Assembly (NCBI GenBank): GCA_032716605.1
Contig: CM064485.1
Coordinates: forward strand, 35,681,158 to 35,745,157
Origin: Paralithodes platypus
Lineage: Eukaryota > Arthropoda > Malacostraca > Decapoda > Lithodidae
Length of the DNA stretch: 64,000 nt
Direction of reading: 5' to 3'
Shown here: one piece after another, positions 34,021 to 44,893 of the stretch
How the letters are laid out: every line of letters begins with the position of its first letter
How positions within the stretch are numbered: position 1 is the stretch's first letter
Translations under genes and position numbers: made by a program
Notes under the pieces: model-generated
The model's database searches: none
What the model saw: only the letters and a program-made list of their open reading frames with translations
What the model was told of the DNA's origin: nothing

Positions 34021-35050
34021 CCCTCACACCCAGGGGGAGTCTGTTGGTGCATTTTGAAACAACAGACTGCTTATACTTCAATAACACTACAAGACACACA
34101 ACTACAGTCTTTTTCTAGTATTTTTATAGTTTTTATATTTTTGTATTTAAATATTTTCTTCTATACAGAAACACAGCAACTCCTACTTTACGACCCTACG
34201 CTGGGCTACATACGGCAACCAACAAGCACCAGACGTAAACATGCTAATCAAACCAAAGTAGGAGGCTACACCAACACTGACTGAACGGCGAGGGTTCTCC
34301 TTAAAACATACCCTCCCGTGACGAACAATCAGCCATAACATTATCAGTGCCCTTAACATGCCACACTTCCAAACTGTGTTCCGGCAGCAAAACAACACCT
34401 GCCACTGATAAACTGCCCAGTCCATCACAAGACTGGCACTTCTCTTCGCTCTCTCCGGCAACAGGACCTGCCAATAACCTGTCACTATTTCCATCTTAGT
34501 GATAACCGAGGCAGCCCCGATGCGGTCTAGGGGGTCGTCAACTCTGGGTAATGGATAGGCGTCTGTCAGGGATAATGCACTAACACTACTGCAATCAACA
34601 CAAAAACGGATCTTGCCACTCAGCTCAGGTTGCAAAGTCACTGGCCAAGACAACTCACGATATCCCTTATCCCTCAGACCCTTCTCCAACATGTAGTCCA
34701 GGTCTGCGTTTAAGACAGGCTGTTGAGCAGGATTTATACGGTAGGGAGCCAACTTGAGCTTTGCACTGTCTCCAGCCTCTATGTCGGGTGCCACCCCGGA
34801 CATCAGGCCTGGAGAATCAACAAACATGCGGAAGTACTGCCACAGCCTAGTAAACAACTCCTCTTGGCGCTTAGGAACAAGAGGTTGCAACTTATCTCGA
34901 AGAACAACATTCTCATTGCCCTCCCACAACCCAGCCAGGACCGCAGCCTCTAAACTATAGTGTCCCTCCTTCTCCACCTCCGTCCCTAATACAGCCAGGT
35001 CATGAGAGAGACAATCTGTACCACCTATGCAGTCACTCCCACAGTTCATA
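34021..35050 (-). pseudogene. Gypsy reverse transcriptase start fused by deletion to the RNase H end
   Basis: The frame from 35,049 encodes the pre-RT region and RT fingers/palm start: PYRINPAQQ, a region that normally precedes motif 1, then KIRFCVDCSSVSALSLTDAY, YPLPRVDDPLDRI and VITKMEIVTGYWQV, where the position of the first catalytic Asp reads Glu/Met context. The similarity ends at about 34,395. Immediately after, in another frame, comes the conserved end of RNase H (EVWHVKGTDNVMADC, about 34,370-34,325), with a stop near 34,305. So the catalytic YxDD box and most of RNase H are deleted. Non-coding sequence then leads to the LTR at 34,020. Confidence 0.82.
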
Positions 35051-35160
35051 AGTGCTAAGGCTTCCCGCCGATACCATACATGTGCACCCCCGCATTCCTT
35101 GCAGCTACACCTACCTGCGCAGCATCACCGCCTTCAGCACCACGGCCAGATGCAGTCGGT

Positions 35161-35445
35161 CTATGGTAGGGCTGTTGGCATTTTACTACGGCAGCATTGC
35201 GAGGCTATGCGACGGTCGGGCGTATCTATGACATAGTCAACCTCACCAATCTGCTTAATGTTCTGATACTGACCACAAAACTTAGAAGCCATGGGTCGAC
35301 CCTGAACTGACAACTGTGCCAAAGCCTCGTCGCCCACCTTGAACACCCTAGAGTTAGCCTGTTTGTTACAAGGGTCTCTCATCTTCGTGTTCATGCTGCT
35401 AACCGGGATAGCCTCCGGGTATCTAGTGGTAGTATCAATTAAAGG
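35161..35445 (-). pseudogene. Gypsy integrase C-terminal part
   Basis: The minus frame begins inside the integrase core (IDTTTRYPEAIPV). It then jumps to the C-terminal GPY/F-like domain (FKVGDEALAQL and FCGQYQNIKQIGEVDYVIDT), so the middle of the core, including the second catalytic Asp and the Glu, is missing. The frame is closed by a stop at 35,161. It is separated from the upstream integrase part by the SINE. Confidence 0.8.
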
Positions 35446-35928
35446 GGAGGTGTGGCAGAGTGGTCTTGCCACTGGACTGGTAATCCAATGGACCCGGGTT
35501 CGAATCCCAATATGTCAATGGGAAGATATTATTGGGATGGAATTTGTGCTGTACCTAGTATCAGTGCATTACCACAGCACACCGAAATGCCAAAAAAATA
35601 CCCTCATTGTTCCCTGATTAAATAGCATTGTATGAATAATCCCATATTCAAAAATATGCTACAGGGGGGCAATGCCTAGTGAGTTAATTGCTCAATAGGT
35701 GGCGTTCTGAGAGTGAGGGTCCGAGTCTGGGGAGTGAGACTGTGAATCGCAGAGGCGAGGCGGCTTCAGAGATGCAGTTGCTTCGAGCCGTGAAGCTTCG
35801 CATGTCACTCCCTAGACTGGAGCAAGACCTCACGGGCCTCACCATGTTCAACGGTAGAGTGTAAAGGCTATCAGCTTATGCCCGAGAGGGAGTAGTTGGA
35901 ATATAAAAAAAAAAAAAAAAAAAAAAAA
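35446..35928 (+). mobile_element. tRNA-Thr-derived SINE (copy 2, with poly(A) tail)
   Basis: Full-length head: A-box region GTGGCAGAGTGG near 35,452-35,463, an anticodon arm with loop CTGGTAA (GGT, Thr) and B box GGGTTCGAATCCC at 35,496-35,508. The body matches copy 1 at 15,264-15,718 apart from small differences, and it ends in a 24-base poly(A) at 35,905-35,928. It lies within the integrase core of the gypsy element, on the opposite strand. A clean target duplication is not visible; a few codons of integrase seem lost at the junction. Confidence 0.92.
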
Positions 35929-35937
35929 GTATTTATA

Positions 35938-36726
35938 TCACGAACTGGTAGGTAATAAGGGGCCAACCCTGTCAACTATGACACGAGTCAATAGCGGTTC
36001 AACTGCAGGTGTAGGGATCAAAGGTGCCACGGGTATTCCTGGGTGGGGTTCTCCAACTACCTTACCAATATGACACATCAAAAAAGAAGCCACTGATACA
36101 TGCATATTAGGCCACCAAAAATGAGAATGTAGCCTATCAGTAGTCTCACATACCTCCAAATGACCCGCCAGTGGTGCCACCTGCGTTAGCCTAACCAGCC
36201 CTTCCCTGAACTGGGCAGGCACCACTAACTGCTCCTCCCCCAAACCTGAGTTCGTATCCGGCTTCCACTGCAGATACAATGCCCCCTTTACAAAAAAAGT
36301 CTCTGCTTGACCGTTCTTCCCACCAGTCGTACCAACCTTCTTAAACAGGAGGCCCAGACTGGGGTCCTCTTGCTGCAACTTGCTCAGTTTGTTTCTAGGT
36401 AACTCCATCAAGGCAGTTACCTCTGACCTCTCAAAAATATCAGAAGGTTGATTCGGCTTCACTATGTCAGACTCCTCGTCCGGCACTAGGTCACCTCTAC
36501 TAATCTCGGTAGCCTCACTGGGGTCAGCCAAGCCCACAGTTGCCACCGGACCAATGTCATCTAGTAGTGCATCATGGGATGGCCCGCACTCATGGCTGTC
36601 GGCCCCCGCATCCACTAAATCATCCACCTGTTGTGCCAAAGGTGCCACTGATTGGGTCACTGCACCAACAGGGTAGATAGAGTCCATGTTATCTTCTTGC
36701 AAACAACCACCACCACCAGGGGGCAC
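35938..36726 (-). pseudogene. Gypsy pol: spacer, integrase zinc finger and start of core
   Basis: The first two thirds are an acidic spacer. Then comes KLSKLQQEDPSLGLLFKKV, usual before the integrase zinc finger, and the HHCC finger: AGHLEV, HFWWPN, then CHIG where CxxC is expected, so one zinc ligand looks lost. The core starts with the first catalytic Asp (VIVDRVGPL, about 35,975-35,950). The frame ends where the SINE was inserted. The integrase finger follows protease rather than RT, which is the key evidence for a Gmr1-like order. Confidence 0.82.
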
Positions 36727-36736
36727 AAAAGCAGCC

Positions 36737-36995
36737 TCAGCGACGACTATTAGGAGGCGGGAAAACTACATCCCCTGCCAAGTCAGTCCCGAGCAAAAAG
36801 TCCACCCCCTCAACTGGCAGAGTGTCCACCATAGCCACCTTACACTCGGCAGTCAAAAGTGGGCACTCTAGGGTCACTGGGACTAAATCACAGAATTGTT
36901 CACTGTTGATTCCCCTGCACATAACAAACTCTCCCGTGCTAATAGCTCCCCCTGTCAGGTTGCGACACATGGATTGTTGCGCACCAGTATCCCTA
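36737..36995 (-). pseudogene. Gypsy aspartic protease (retropepsin)
   Basis: The minus frame starts at the BEL insertion junction with FRDTGAQQSMC, the catalytic D-T-G of a retroviral-type aspartic protease, and continues with VDFLLGTDLAGDVV near the C-terminal end of the domain. The part before the catalytic triad lies on the far side of the BEL insertion (gag end at about 44,890), in the same frame once the insertion is disregarded. It ends at a stop at 36,737. Confidence 0.85.
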
Positions 36996-37000
36996 AACAC

Positions 37001-37568
37001 TGTCCAAACTCTGATATGGACAGTCTTACTTTAAGATTGTGGGATCAATGGTTATATAGAATAATTAAGAAGTTAATAATTATGTTCTATATTGGATATT
37101 GGGTAGTCTATCATTCCTATGAATTTAGGTAATTATAATTGGGTGGGAAAATATACCTACCCATTGGCGCATGTGTGATATTGGCGGACCTCTCGCGAAT
37201 ATTGTGAGGGTCCTGCACTCTCTACCTAGCCGCCACCACAACCAGACCGTCTGCTTACACTCTCGTGTTTCACCTCACATTTCGCCCCATTAGTGATAGT
37301 ACTTAGCTCATCAATTCTCCATCTATCCATACTAATCCATAGATCATTAATCATCATTCCCATCAATCATTAAGTATAGTGGCCCCCTTCTTTATTCATC
37401 AACCCTATCCTTTTCGCTAACACTCTCGTTTACACCATCTTGTAACATTATCACGACTCAACAGGTCAACTAGGTTCTACAGCACTAGTTCCAGTCTTCA
37501 GGTGATATAAACTATTATATGGTATTATTATACAGTCCACTATATAATCCTAAATACGAATATCCATA
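37001..37568 (+). repeat. BEL/Pao 5' LTR
   Basis: 568 bp, TGTCCAAACT at the start and GAATATCCATA at the end. It matches the 3' LTR with a few substitutions. Compared with the 3' LTR it lacks about 25 bp around the site where the other copy received a MITE. Confidence 0.92.
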
Positions 37569-38548
37569 TAATATATGGTCCTTCGCCCGTCCTGGTGTGA
37601 TCGTTGGCCGGCCCGGCCAACGAACACACTAGGACACACACTTGTTTTCTTGTCGGTGCATTTGATGGTTACTCTCCCGCGATTTGTTTTCTACTTTTCG
37701 GCCGGGAGGGTTTTCCTGATTTGCCAACATGGCACATGGCTTTTTTTAAGCACGGGGCAGCAGGAGGTGGTGTAGGGGAAGGTTTTGAGCCAGATAATTG
37801 AATATGCACTAAATTTAACTAACCCATACAGTAAAATGCATTTTTCTGATTAACTAAATTTAAAGTTCAATAAGTCTTGTTTTTCTGATTAGGCTTAACT
37901 ACATTTAAAATTAAGTTCATTAAAAATTAGTTCTTTCTGATTAAGCCTAACTAAATCTAAATTTAAAGATATCTATTGGCTTTTCTAAATTATTAGTAAA
38001 TCTTGATGCATCTAATTTAACCCTATTTTTCAAAATTTCTGTGATAGCCTAACTTTTCAATTAACATTGCGGCATCTAAATTCTAAATTTTTGAAGGGTT
38101 GTATTTTGGGTTTTAACTTTAATGATTTCGGCACTCGGCAGGCGCGTACATTTAATTCTACAAGTTCTAATGCCACTCATGTTCTGATAGTTTGCCAATT
38201 ATCCCGTCGCTCCCGTTTAGTGTTAGGTCCGAACCCGAGTTTGATCGGCTATTTATCACCATGTCTTGTTAGTATATCCTTTGTTTTTTCCCTCTTTATT
38301 TCTTGCCATTGCTCCCGATTTGTGTTAGAACCCGAGTTTGATCGGCATGATAAGTATTGCAATTTGTTTTCCCTCTCGCATTTGATGTTACTCGCATTTG
38401 TTCTCGCTCTTTGATTATCTGTCATTGGTCGCTCGCGTTTAGCTTTAGAACCCGAGTTTGATCGGCGGAAGATTTTCCTGTTTCGAATAAACTGTCGTAA
38501 AGGTCTGGGATTTGCATTTTCCATTTGTTTTAGACTAAAGGTGACAAT
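37569..38548 (+). promoter_or_regulatory. BEL/Pao leader with internal repeats
   Basis: Long untranslated leader between the LTR and gag. The sequence GAACCCGAGTTTGATCGGC occurs three times (about 38,230, 38,328 and 38,448), about 100-120 bp apart and each preceded by a related CGTTTAG/GTTAG context. A second set of diverged units built on TTTCTGATTAA and CTAAATTTAAA lies at 37,810-37,960. Such leaders often hold packaging or promoter sequences; no function is shown here. Confidence 0.7.
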
Positions 38549-39801
38549 ATGGAAGCTCTAGCCCAGGGCAAACGCCGTAGGGCAGGTCTTAAAGGTTCAT
38601 TGACTGTCCTGACAGAAGATTTAGATGAGTTCTTGGAAACCGCATCTCGGGTAGAAGTCGAGGCAAAACTGCATAGCGTGCAGACCCAAGTGACCAAGTT
38701 TGAGGCCAATCAAGAGGTCTTGTTGCCGCTATATTCCTCAGACTCTGAATATTTTCAGGAGAACCAGGCAGATACCATTTACTTATTCGAAATCTATGGG
38801 ATAATCTTCAGGTTAAAGGAGAAATTGGATAAAGCAGAAGGGCAAACTCGATCCGACAACAAAAAGGGATCGGGTGTTAAATTGCCGCACCTGATCCTAC
38901 CCACCTTCGCTGGCGACTCCACATTATGGACTGGGTTTTGGGACATGTTTCGATGTGTGGTGCATGAAAAGACTGACTTAAGTGCAATTCAAAAGTTAAC
39001 ATACTTAAAGGGTCAGTTAAAGGGGGATGCCTATAAATTGATAGAAGGTTCACGGTTGAGGGTGCAAGTTACGCCCCTGCCTTAGACTTGCTTCAAGAAA
39101 CCTTCGGGCATCCCGACAGGGTAAAAGCGGCACATATCATGCATTTCCATAACCTTGTCGCTCCTAAATGTCAGGCCGTAGAACTAAAGGCTTTCTACGC
39201 CACCATGGAAAGTGCCATGAGATCTATGACTAGTGAACAGGTCAGGCTGAAAGAGTTCTGTGTGGTTACATTGCTGAATAAATTGCCATCACCAGTTAAG
39301 GAGACCATTAGGAGGGAGATGGGAGAGCAAAGCCTAGATTACAAGACTTTCACACAGTGTTTTCAGGCAGAATTATATAACATGGTTGGTCAGGACTCCC
39401 CAGGAAAGAATATGCCTGTGGCTACGGCTGCATTCGCAACACAGAGTGGTAGTAGCCGGTTCCCATGTAAACTGTGCGGTGGGAATAACCATCCATGGTA
39501 TAAATGCTTTAAACATAAAACGGGACCGCTCAAAATTAAAAGAGCTCGGCAACTACGACTCTGTGCGGGATGTCTCTCCAGTGATCATGGTAGTAATGGG
39601 TGCACTAACCCTAACATAAAAAATTGTAGGTATTGCCAGGGTAAGCACTTTCACTCCCTGTGCCCAAAACAGAGAGAGGCAAGACCAGTAAGTGGAGGTA
39701 CTACTAGGGAAGAGTCAACACCTACAACCTCAACAACAATGTCTGTAAGTATGAATAAGCAAACTGTGATCCTACCCACAGTTCAGCTGCCTGTAGGCTA
39801 A
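38549..39801 (+). pseudogene. BEL/Pao gag, one frameshift
   Basis: It starts at ATG 38,549 and is open to 39,085, where the frame is lost. Similarity passes into the +1/-2 frame around 39,048-39,070, and the second part is open to 39,801. The first part has the usual BEL gag N-terminal region and the conserved LPTFAGDSTLWTGFWDMF segment. The second part carries DLLQETFG, an alpha-helical middle and three Cys-rich knuckles near its end (CKLCGGNNHPWYKC, CAGCLSSDHGSNGC, CRYCQGKHFHSLC). Structural protein of the particle in intact relatives. One small indel accounts for the break. Confidence 0.9.
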
Positions 39802-39803
39802 AG

Positions 39804-42464
39804 GGTAGACACAGGAAAAGTATAAAAGTCAGATCGCTATTAGACCAATGCTCACAGAGGACCTTCGTGAAGAAATCCGTACTACCGTCCCTTTCATACG
39901 AAACCGTGGGGACGGAAGAATTACGGTTTCATGGTTTCACCGGAACTCAAACCCCTCGTGAGTATACTATTGTAGCACTGAAATATTTACATCGGGGTAG
40001 GTTCCATCGTCTCGAAGCAATTGTGGTCGAGGATCTTCCCGAACATAAAGGTGAGTCTAGTCTTGGTGCTGAAATGACTAGTTTAAAGCACCATGGCATT
40101 AAATTGGCCGATTTATGCGTCACAGAGACAGCACAGTTGGAGGTACTAATTGGTGCCGACTATTACTACAACATAGTGCAACCTGGTTATAAACGGGTAG
40201 GTAATTTGGTTTTACTTCCAACCAAATTCGGATATGCACTGAGTGGTTCTTATGCGGCATCCACATCCAGTTCCAATACTGAGGTTGTAACAATTCTAAA
40301 GGTGGCAGTAACTCCAGTGGACCAATATATGTGTACTGGACAGTTCCCGTGCAAAGAAGAACTGAATGCTTTGTGGGATTTAGACCACATTGGTATATCA
40401 CCCAAAAAACATTCCCAAGCCGAACGGCAAGCTTTGACCACATACGAGGAAACAGTCACGTATGATCCAGAAAGTCTACAGTATCAGGTACGTCTTCCCT
40501 GGACCGAAGAAAAGGGACGGTTGCCCACCAACAAAGGTTTGGCTGTGGGTAGGTTACGAGGACTCCAGAAGAGGTTCATTGCTGACCCTGGTTTTTGTCA
40601 ACAATATTCGCAGGTAATTTCTGATCAGTTGTCGCGTGGTTTCATTGAGGAGGTTCCATTCGATGACCCTGGGTCATGTCACTATCTGGCGTATCATGGG
40701 ATCTTAAAGGAAAGCAGGACTACTCCGGTTCGTATTGTATTTGATTGTTCCGCTAAGGTTAACCAGTACATGCCTAGTCTGAACGACTGTCTGTACACGG
40801 GACCATCTTTAGTACCGGAGTTAGCTCAAGTCTTGTTGAGATTCCGTTTGCATCAGTATGCGTGGGTCAGTGACATTGAGAAAGCCTTCTTGATGTTAAA
40901 ACTACATGAGGACGACAGAGATTACACCAGGTTCATGTGGCCAAAGGATCCTCTTCGACTAGATTCGCCTCTACAATGTTATCGGTTCCAGGTTGTATTG
41001 TTTGGCGCTACCTGCTCCCAGTTTCTGCTGAACGCAACCATCCTCAAACATCTTTCCCTTGTTAAAGTAGACCCAAAGATCGTACAGGAAATTAGGGCCG
41101 GGCTATATATTGATAACCTCCAAGGTACGGGGGATAATGAGAGTTCCCTCGTCCATGCTTACGATATGGCTCGTGAAGTAATGGATAATGCCCATTTATT
41201 CCTGCGCCAATGGGCCACAAATAGTCCCGTCTTGAGAAAGGTGTTGCAGAAGGATGGTGTTGCTGCGGAACAGCAAGATTTGGTGAGATTACTTGGCCTG
41301 GTGTGGAAAACTGACTCTGATTCTCTTTCCTTTGGAGTTCAGTATGCTCCTTTTGAACAGGTTACAAAGCGTGAGTGTTTAAGGTTTGCTGCCAAACTCT
41401 TTGATCCTTTGGGTGTTGTGTTGCCAGTATCAATAAGGTCTCGAATCTTTCTCCAACAATTGTGGAGACTGAAATTGGGTTGGGACGATGATCTCTCTGT
41501 GGACCTGCAAGCGGAATGGCGGGGGATAGTGGATGACATGGTTCTCTGTAGTTGTATTGAGTTCTCTAGGAGGATCTGTTTCAGAAAGACTATTTCCCTG
41601 CATGCATTTGCTGACGCCTGCAGTGTCGCTTACGGGACTGCTATATATCTAGTCAGTCCAGAGGGTAGCCACTTGGTCATAGCAAAGGCTAAGGTGGCCC
41701 CCATCAAGTCCCTTTCCATCCCTAAATTGGAATTGACTGCAGTTCTGCTAGCCGCCAGAATGATTAACTTCGTTGAGAATGCCTATAAAGATAAACTTCA
41801 TATCTCTGAAACCTATGTGTGGAGTGACAGTCAAATTACGCTACACTGGATTCACAGACAAAAGAAACTGCCAGTGTATGTCACTAACCGCATCGACGAG
41901 ATACATGCCCTAGTCCCGACTGCTTATTTCCGGTATGTGTCGACTAAAGAGAACCCAAGTGATATGGTATCACGAGGCGTGTCTGCTAAATGTTTGAGTT
42001 CTTCTGCGTTGTGGTGGAATGGGCCTACTTGGCTCCCGAAACCCGATGGATGGCCAGAGAATATAGATCTCCAACAGAAGCCCTCTGGTATCGTGACCCA
42101 AATTGTAGGCACGGTGCCCCAAGATGACACACAGTTATGGGACTGGCACAAATATAGCAGCTATGAAAGATTGCAGCGTGTCACAGCATGGGTGATACGT
42201 TTCGTAAATAATTTGAAGGCAAAAAGAAATACCCTGCCCCCCACAGGTAGTGCTCATCTCAACGTACATGAAATTAGAGCTGCAGATAATGTTTTACTCA
42301 AATTATGCCAAAAAGAGACCTATTCGCAGGAACTTAAAATAATGGTGAAGGGTAAACAGTCCAGAAATAACTTAATCAACCAGTTAGGACTACACCTGAA
42401 GGGTGGTATAATTCATTGTGGAGGCAGATTGAGGGGCTATCTCGGAATCATGCAAGTATCCTAA
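39804..42464 (+). CDS. BEL/Pao pol: protease, reverse transcriptase, RNase H
   Basis: The frame is open from upstream of 39,867 to 42,464. The aspartic protease comes first: the catalytic loop reads LLDQCSQ (Asp at 39,843), where the family usually has Gly after DQ or DS. Further protease-type sequence (VLIGADYYYNIV) follows. RT: GILKESRTTPVRIVFDCSAK, the motif A Asp in VSDIEKAFLMLKL, then YIDN at 41,106-41,117, which has Asn at the second Asp of the usual YVDD; I recall YxDN in some Pao-type RTs. RNase H: LHAFADAC, KLELTAVLLAAR and WSDSQITLHWI, with the expected acidic residues. The frame ends at a frameshift at the start of the integrase zinc finger. No ATG begins it; it would be made as a fusion or by frameshift from gag. 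Confidence 0.92.
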   Translation, partial: GRHRKSIKVRSLLDQCSQRTFVKKSVLPSLSYETVGTEELRFHGFTGTQTPREYTIVALKYLHRGRFHRLEAIVVEDLPEHKGESSLGAEMTSLKHHGIKLADLCVTETAQLEVLIGADYYYNIVQPGYKRVGNLVLLPTKFGYALSGSYAASTSSSNTEVVTILKVAVTPVDQYMCTGQFPCKEELNALWDLDHIGISPKKHSQAERQALTTYEETVTYDPESLQYQVRLPWTEEKGRLPTNKGLAVGRLRGLQKRFIADPGFCQQYSQVISDQLSRGFIEEVPFDDPGSCHYLAYHGILKESRTTPVRIVFDCSAKVNQYMPSLNDCLYTGPSLVPELAQVLLRFRLHQYAWVSDIEKAFLMLKLHEDDRDYTRFMWPKDPLRLDSPLQCYRFQVVLFGATCSQFLLNATILKHLSLVKVDPKIVQEIRAGLYIDNLQGTGDNESSLVHAYDMAREVMDNAHLFLRQWATNSPVLRKVLQKDGVAAEQQDLVRLLGLVWKTDSDSLSFGVQYAPFEQVTKRECLRFAAKLFDPLGVVLPVSIRSRIFLQQLWRLKLGWDDDLSVDLQAEWRGIVDDMVLCSCIEFSRRICFRKTISLHAFADACSVAYGTAIYLVSPEGSHLVIAKAKVAPIKSLSIPKLELTAVLLAARMINFVENAYKDKLHISETYVWSDSQITLHWIHRQKKLPVYVTNRIDEIHALVPTAYFRYVSTKENPSDMVSRGVSAKCLSSSALWWNGPTWLPKPDGWPENIDLQQKPSGIVTQIVGTVPQDDTQLWDWHKYSSYERLQRVTAWVIRFVNNLKAKRNTLPPTGSAHLNVHEIRAADNVLLKLCQKETYSQELKIMVKGKQSRNNLINQLGLHLKGGIIHCGGRLRGYLGIMQVS

Positions 42465-43774
42465 ACTTCTGCACTCCAAACATCCCTTGACCCACCTGAT
42501 AATTGATCGGTGCCATCGGCTCTGTTGCCATTACGGGGCGGTCACGTGGTTACCTACGTGCATCAAAAATGGTGGGTGCCTAAACTCAGGCAGGTGGTGA
42601 AAAGCGTACTGGGTAAATGTCTGAAATGTCGTCGGGTAAAAGGTAAGCCCTACGACTATGCAGGACTGCCACCTTACCCAGCCCTGCGAACCACCCCTGG
42701 AGACCCGTATATGGTCACTGGGGTGGACTATAGCGGAGCAATCCCGATCAAGGACTCGCCGATCATAAAGGCTTGCATGCTTTTATTTACTTGCGCGGTT
42801 ACCAGAGCGATTCAGATCAAAATAGTCACCAACCTCACTTGTGACAGTTTCCTCCACGCATTCAGGTTCTGTAGTCGACAGGGATTTCCCCGGATCATTT
42901 TAAGTGACAATACCAGCACTTTTGTTGGGGCCTCTGGGTACTTATCGGACCTTTGTAATCACCCTAAAGTTCAGTCCCACCTTGGCAGTGTTCAATGTGA
43001 GTGGCGGTTATGCCGGCTAGGGCGCTGTAGTTCGGCGCTATATGGGAAAAGGCCATCGGCATTTTCAAGGCGGGGTTGAAGAAGGTGTTGGGACGTGCCT
43101 TACTTTCCTTGGAGGATTTGACTACTCTACTGTTGGAAATTGAGGCCACTATCAATGATCGTCCCTTATATTATGCTTCCAGCGACCTAGGGGATCTTAC
43201 CCCAATAACACCCTCTGTGTTGGTGCGGGGTCATCGGTTGCGGGATCTTCCTGATGATAATGAAGTAGAGGATGGGTTGGAAGATCCAGACTACATAAAT
43301 AAAGATGTCATTTCAGCCAGATATCAATATATTCGCAAACTGTCGAAAGATATCTGGCGACGCTGGTCTAACGAGTATCTGGTGACCCTCAGAGAGGCGC
43401 ATAAGTGTAAGCTGAGACCAATAAATGGTCGGTGGCCGGGTATCGGTGATGTCGTCATTATCCATGATGAGGGTCCGCGAGCTTTTTGGAAGTTGGGCCG
43501 TATTGTCGAGTTATTACCCGGTCAGGACGGAGAAGTCAGAGTGGCTAGATTCCGGACGAAGACGGGAACATATACGCGGCCGACTATCCGTCTGTACCCT
43601 CTTGAGGGGGACATTGAGTGCAAAGAGAACTCCTCGGAGACGCCTGGAGCCATTCCCACAGGGGCTACCTCGACCGATCAACCGGTCAACGTACCCAGTG
43701 GACGTCCTAGTCGACAGGCGGCTCAAGCCTCCTCCCAATCATGGCGGAATAAAATAGCCTCCGGGCTTTTGTAG
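42432..43774 (+). pseudogene. BEL/Pao integrase, frameshifted
   Basis: The HHCC zinc-finger region (His and Cys at about 42,480-42,540) lies in a frame one base off; the frame returns at about 42,541. The piece 42,510-43,079 then encodes VHQKWWVPKL, KCRRVKGKP, the first catalytic Asp (GVDYSGAI) and the second (SDNTSTF). Another shift between about 43,005 and 43,076 hides the Glu region. The frame 43,076-43,774 gives the core end and C-terminal part (EIEATINDRPLYY, LTPSVLVRGH context, WRRWSNEYLVTLRE and a WPGIGDVVIIHD segment). Two or three indels therefore inactivate it. Confidence 0.88.
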
Positions 43775-43807
43775 ATACTGAATTATATAAACCTGGTGGC
43801 GGGAATG

Positions 43808-44888
43808 TGTCCAAACTCTGATATGGACAGTCTTACTTTAAGTATTACATTAAGTATTTAGTTTTAACCCTTAATTAGCGGCTCACCACATAAGTCGAGT
43901 TAAATAAAGCTGGACTATGTGGCGGCGCTCGACATAACTCGAGTGGCAATTTCAGCACGTAATGTTGCTGAGAGAGAGAGACAAGTGGTGGCAGGAGAGT
44001 AGCGAGCGTATGACTGCTCCAGACCACCGCGGCGAACATACTGACACGAATCCCAGCTCCCTCCTCCCTCTCTCACTCGCTATATAAGGAATTGTATCGG
44101 GAAAGTGGCTAATTACATGCTTTTTGCACTCGCGTTGCACGGTTATTGCAAGAAAACTAGCCATCATAAAAGGATCGTTATGGTGTCATTCGAAAGCTCT
44201 GTTTATGCCCTTTCAGGGATAGGTACTTGTTTTACGTTCTGGGTCTTATTTAGGCATGAAAATGATCACGTAAACAGCCCTATTTTGGCTAAAAACACCC
44301 CGCTGGGCGGTACATATAAATAAACCGCATAGGCCGCTCGTAAGGTGTTAAGTTTGTGGGATCAATGGTTATATAGAATAATTAAGAAGTTAATAATTAT
44401 GTTCTATATTGGATATTGGGTAGTCTATCATTCCTATGAACTTAGGTAATTATAATTGGGTGGGAAAATATACCTACCCATTTGCGCATGCTTGATATTG
44501 GCGGACCTCTCGCGAATATTGTGAGGGTCCTGCACTCTCTACCTAGCCGCCACCACAACCAGACCGTCTGTTTACACTCTCTTGTTTCACCTCACATTAC
44601 GCCCCATCAGTGATAGTACTTAGCTCATCAATTCTCCATCTATCCATACTAATCCATAGATCATTAATCATCATTCCCATCAATCATTAAGTATAGTGGC
44701 CCCCTTCTTTATTCATCAACTCTATCCTATTAGCTAACACTCCCGTTTCACACACCATCTTGTAACATCATCACGGCTCAACAGGTCAACTAAGTTCTAC
44801 AGCACTAGTTCCAGTCTTCAGGTGATATAAACTATTATATGGTATTATTATACAGTCCACTATATAATCCTAAATACGAATATCCATA
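43808..44888 (+). repeat. BEL/Pao 3' LTR carrying a MITE
   Basis: 1,081 bp as found, about 597 bp without the inserted element and one TTAA. It starts TGTCCAAACT and ends GAATATCCATA. A purine-rich GGTGGCGGGAA directly precedes it, as expected of a polypurine tract. Confidence 0.92.
43868..44347 (+). mobile_element. 480-bp TTAA-flanked MITE, family B copy 3
   Basis: Flanked by TTAA at 43,864-43,867 and 44,348-44,351, inside the BEL 3' LTR; the 5' LTR lacks it. The ends are CCCTTAATTAGCGG and CCGCTCGTAAGGTG, as in the copy at 20,225. A near-perfect palindrome, CTCGACATAACTCGAG, lies at 43,928-43,943, with a half copy about 40 bp to the left. Non-autonomous; piggyBac-type by its target duplication. 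Confidence 0.93.
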
Positions 44889-44893
44889 AACAC

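Larger units (their letters stand above)
37001..44888 (+). mobile_element. BEL/Pao LTR retrotransposon, inserted in the gypsy protease
   Basis: A complete element of 7,888 bp. The LTRs are 37,001-37,568 and 43,808-44,888 (the second contains a MITE). It is flanked by AACAC at 36,996-37,000 and 44,889-44,893, a 5-bp duplication (7 bp, TAAACAC, if the LTR is taken to end in CCA). A likely primer-binding site, TGGTCCTTCGCCCG, starts at 37,576, eight bases after the LTR. Coding order is gag, protease, RT, RNase H, integrase. Frameshifts interrupt gag once and pol at least twice. Both LTRs are almost identical over their shared parts, so the insertion looks fairly recent. Confidence 0.95.
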
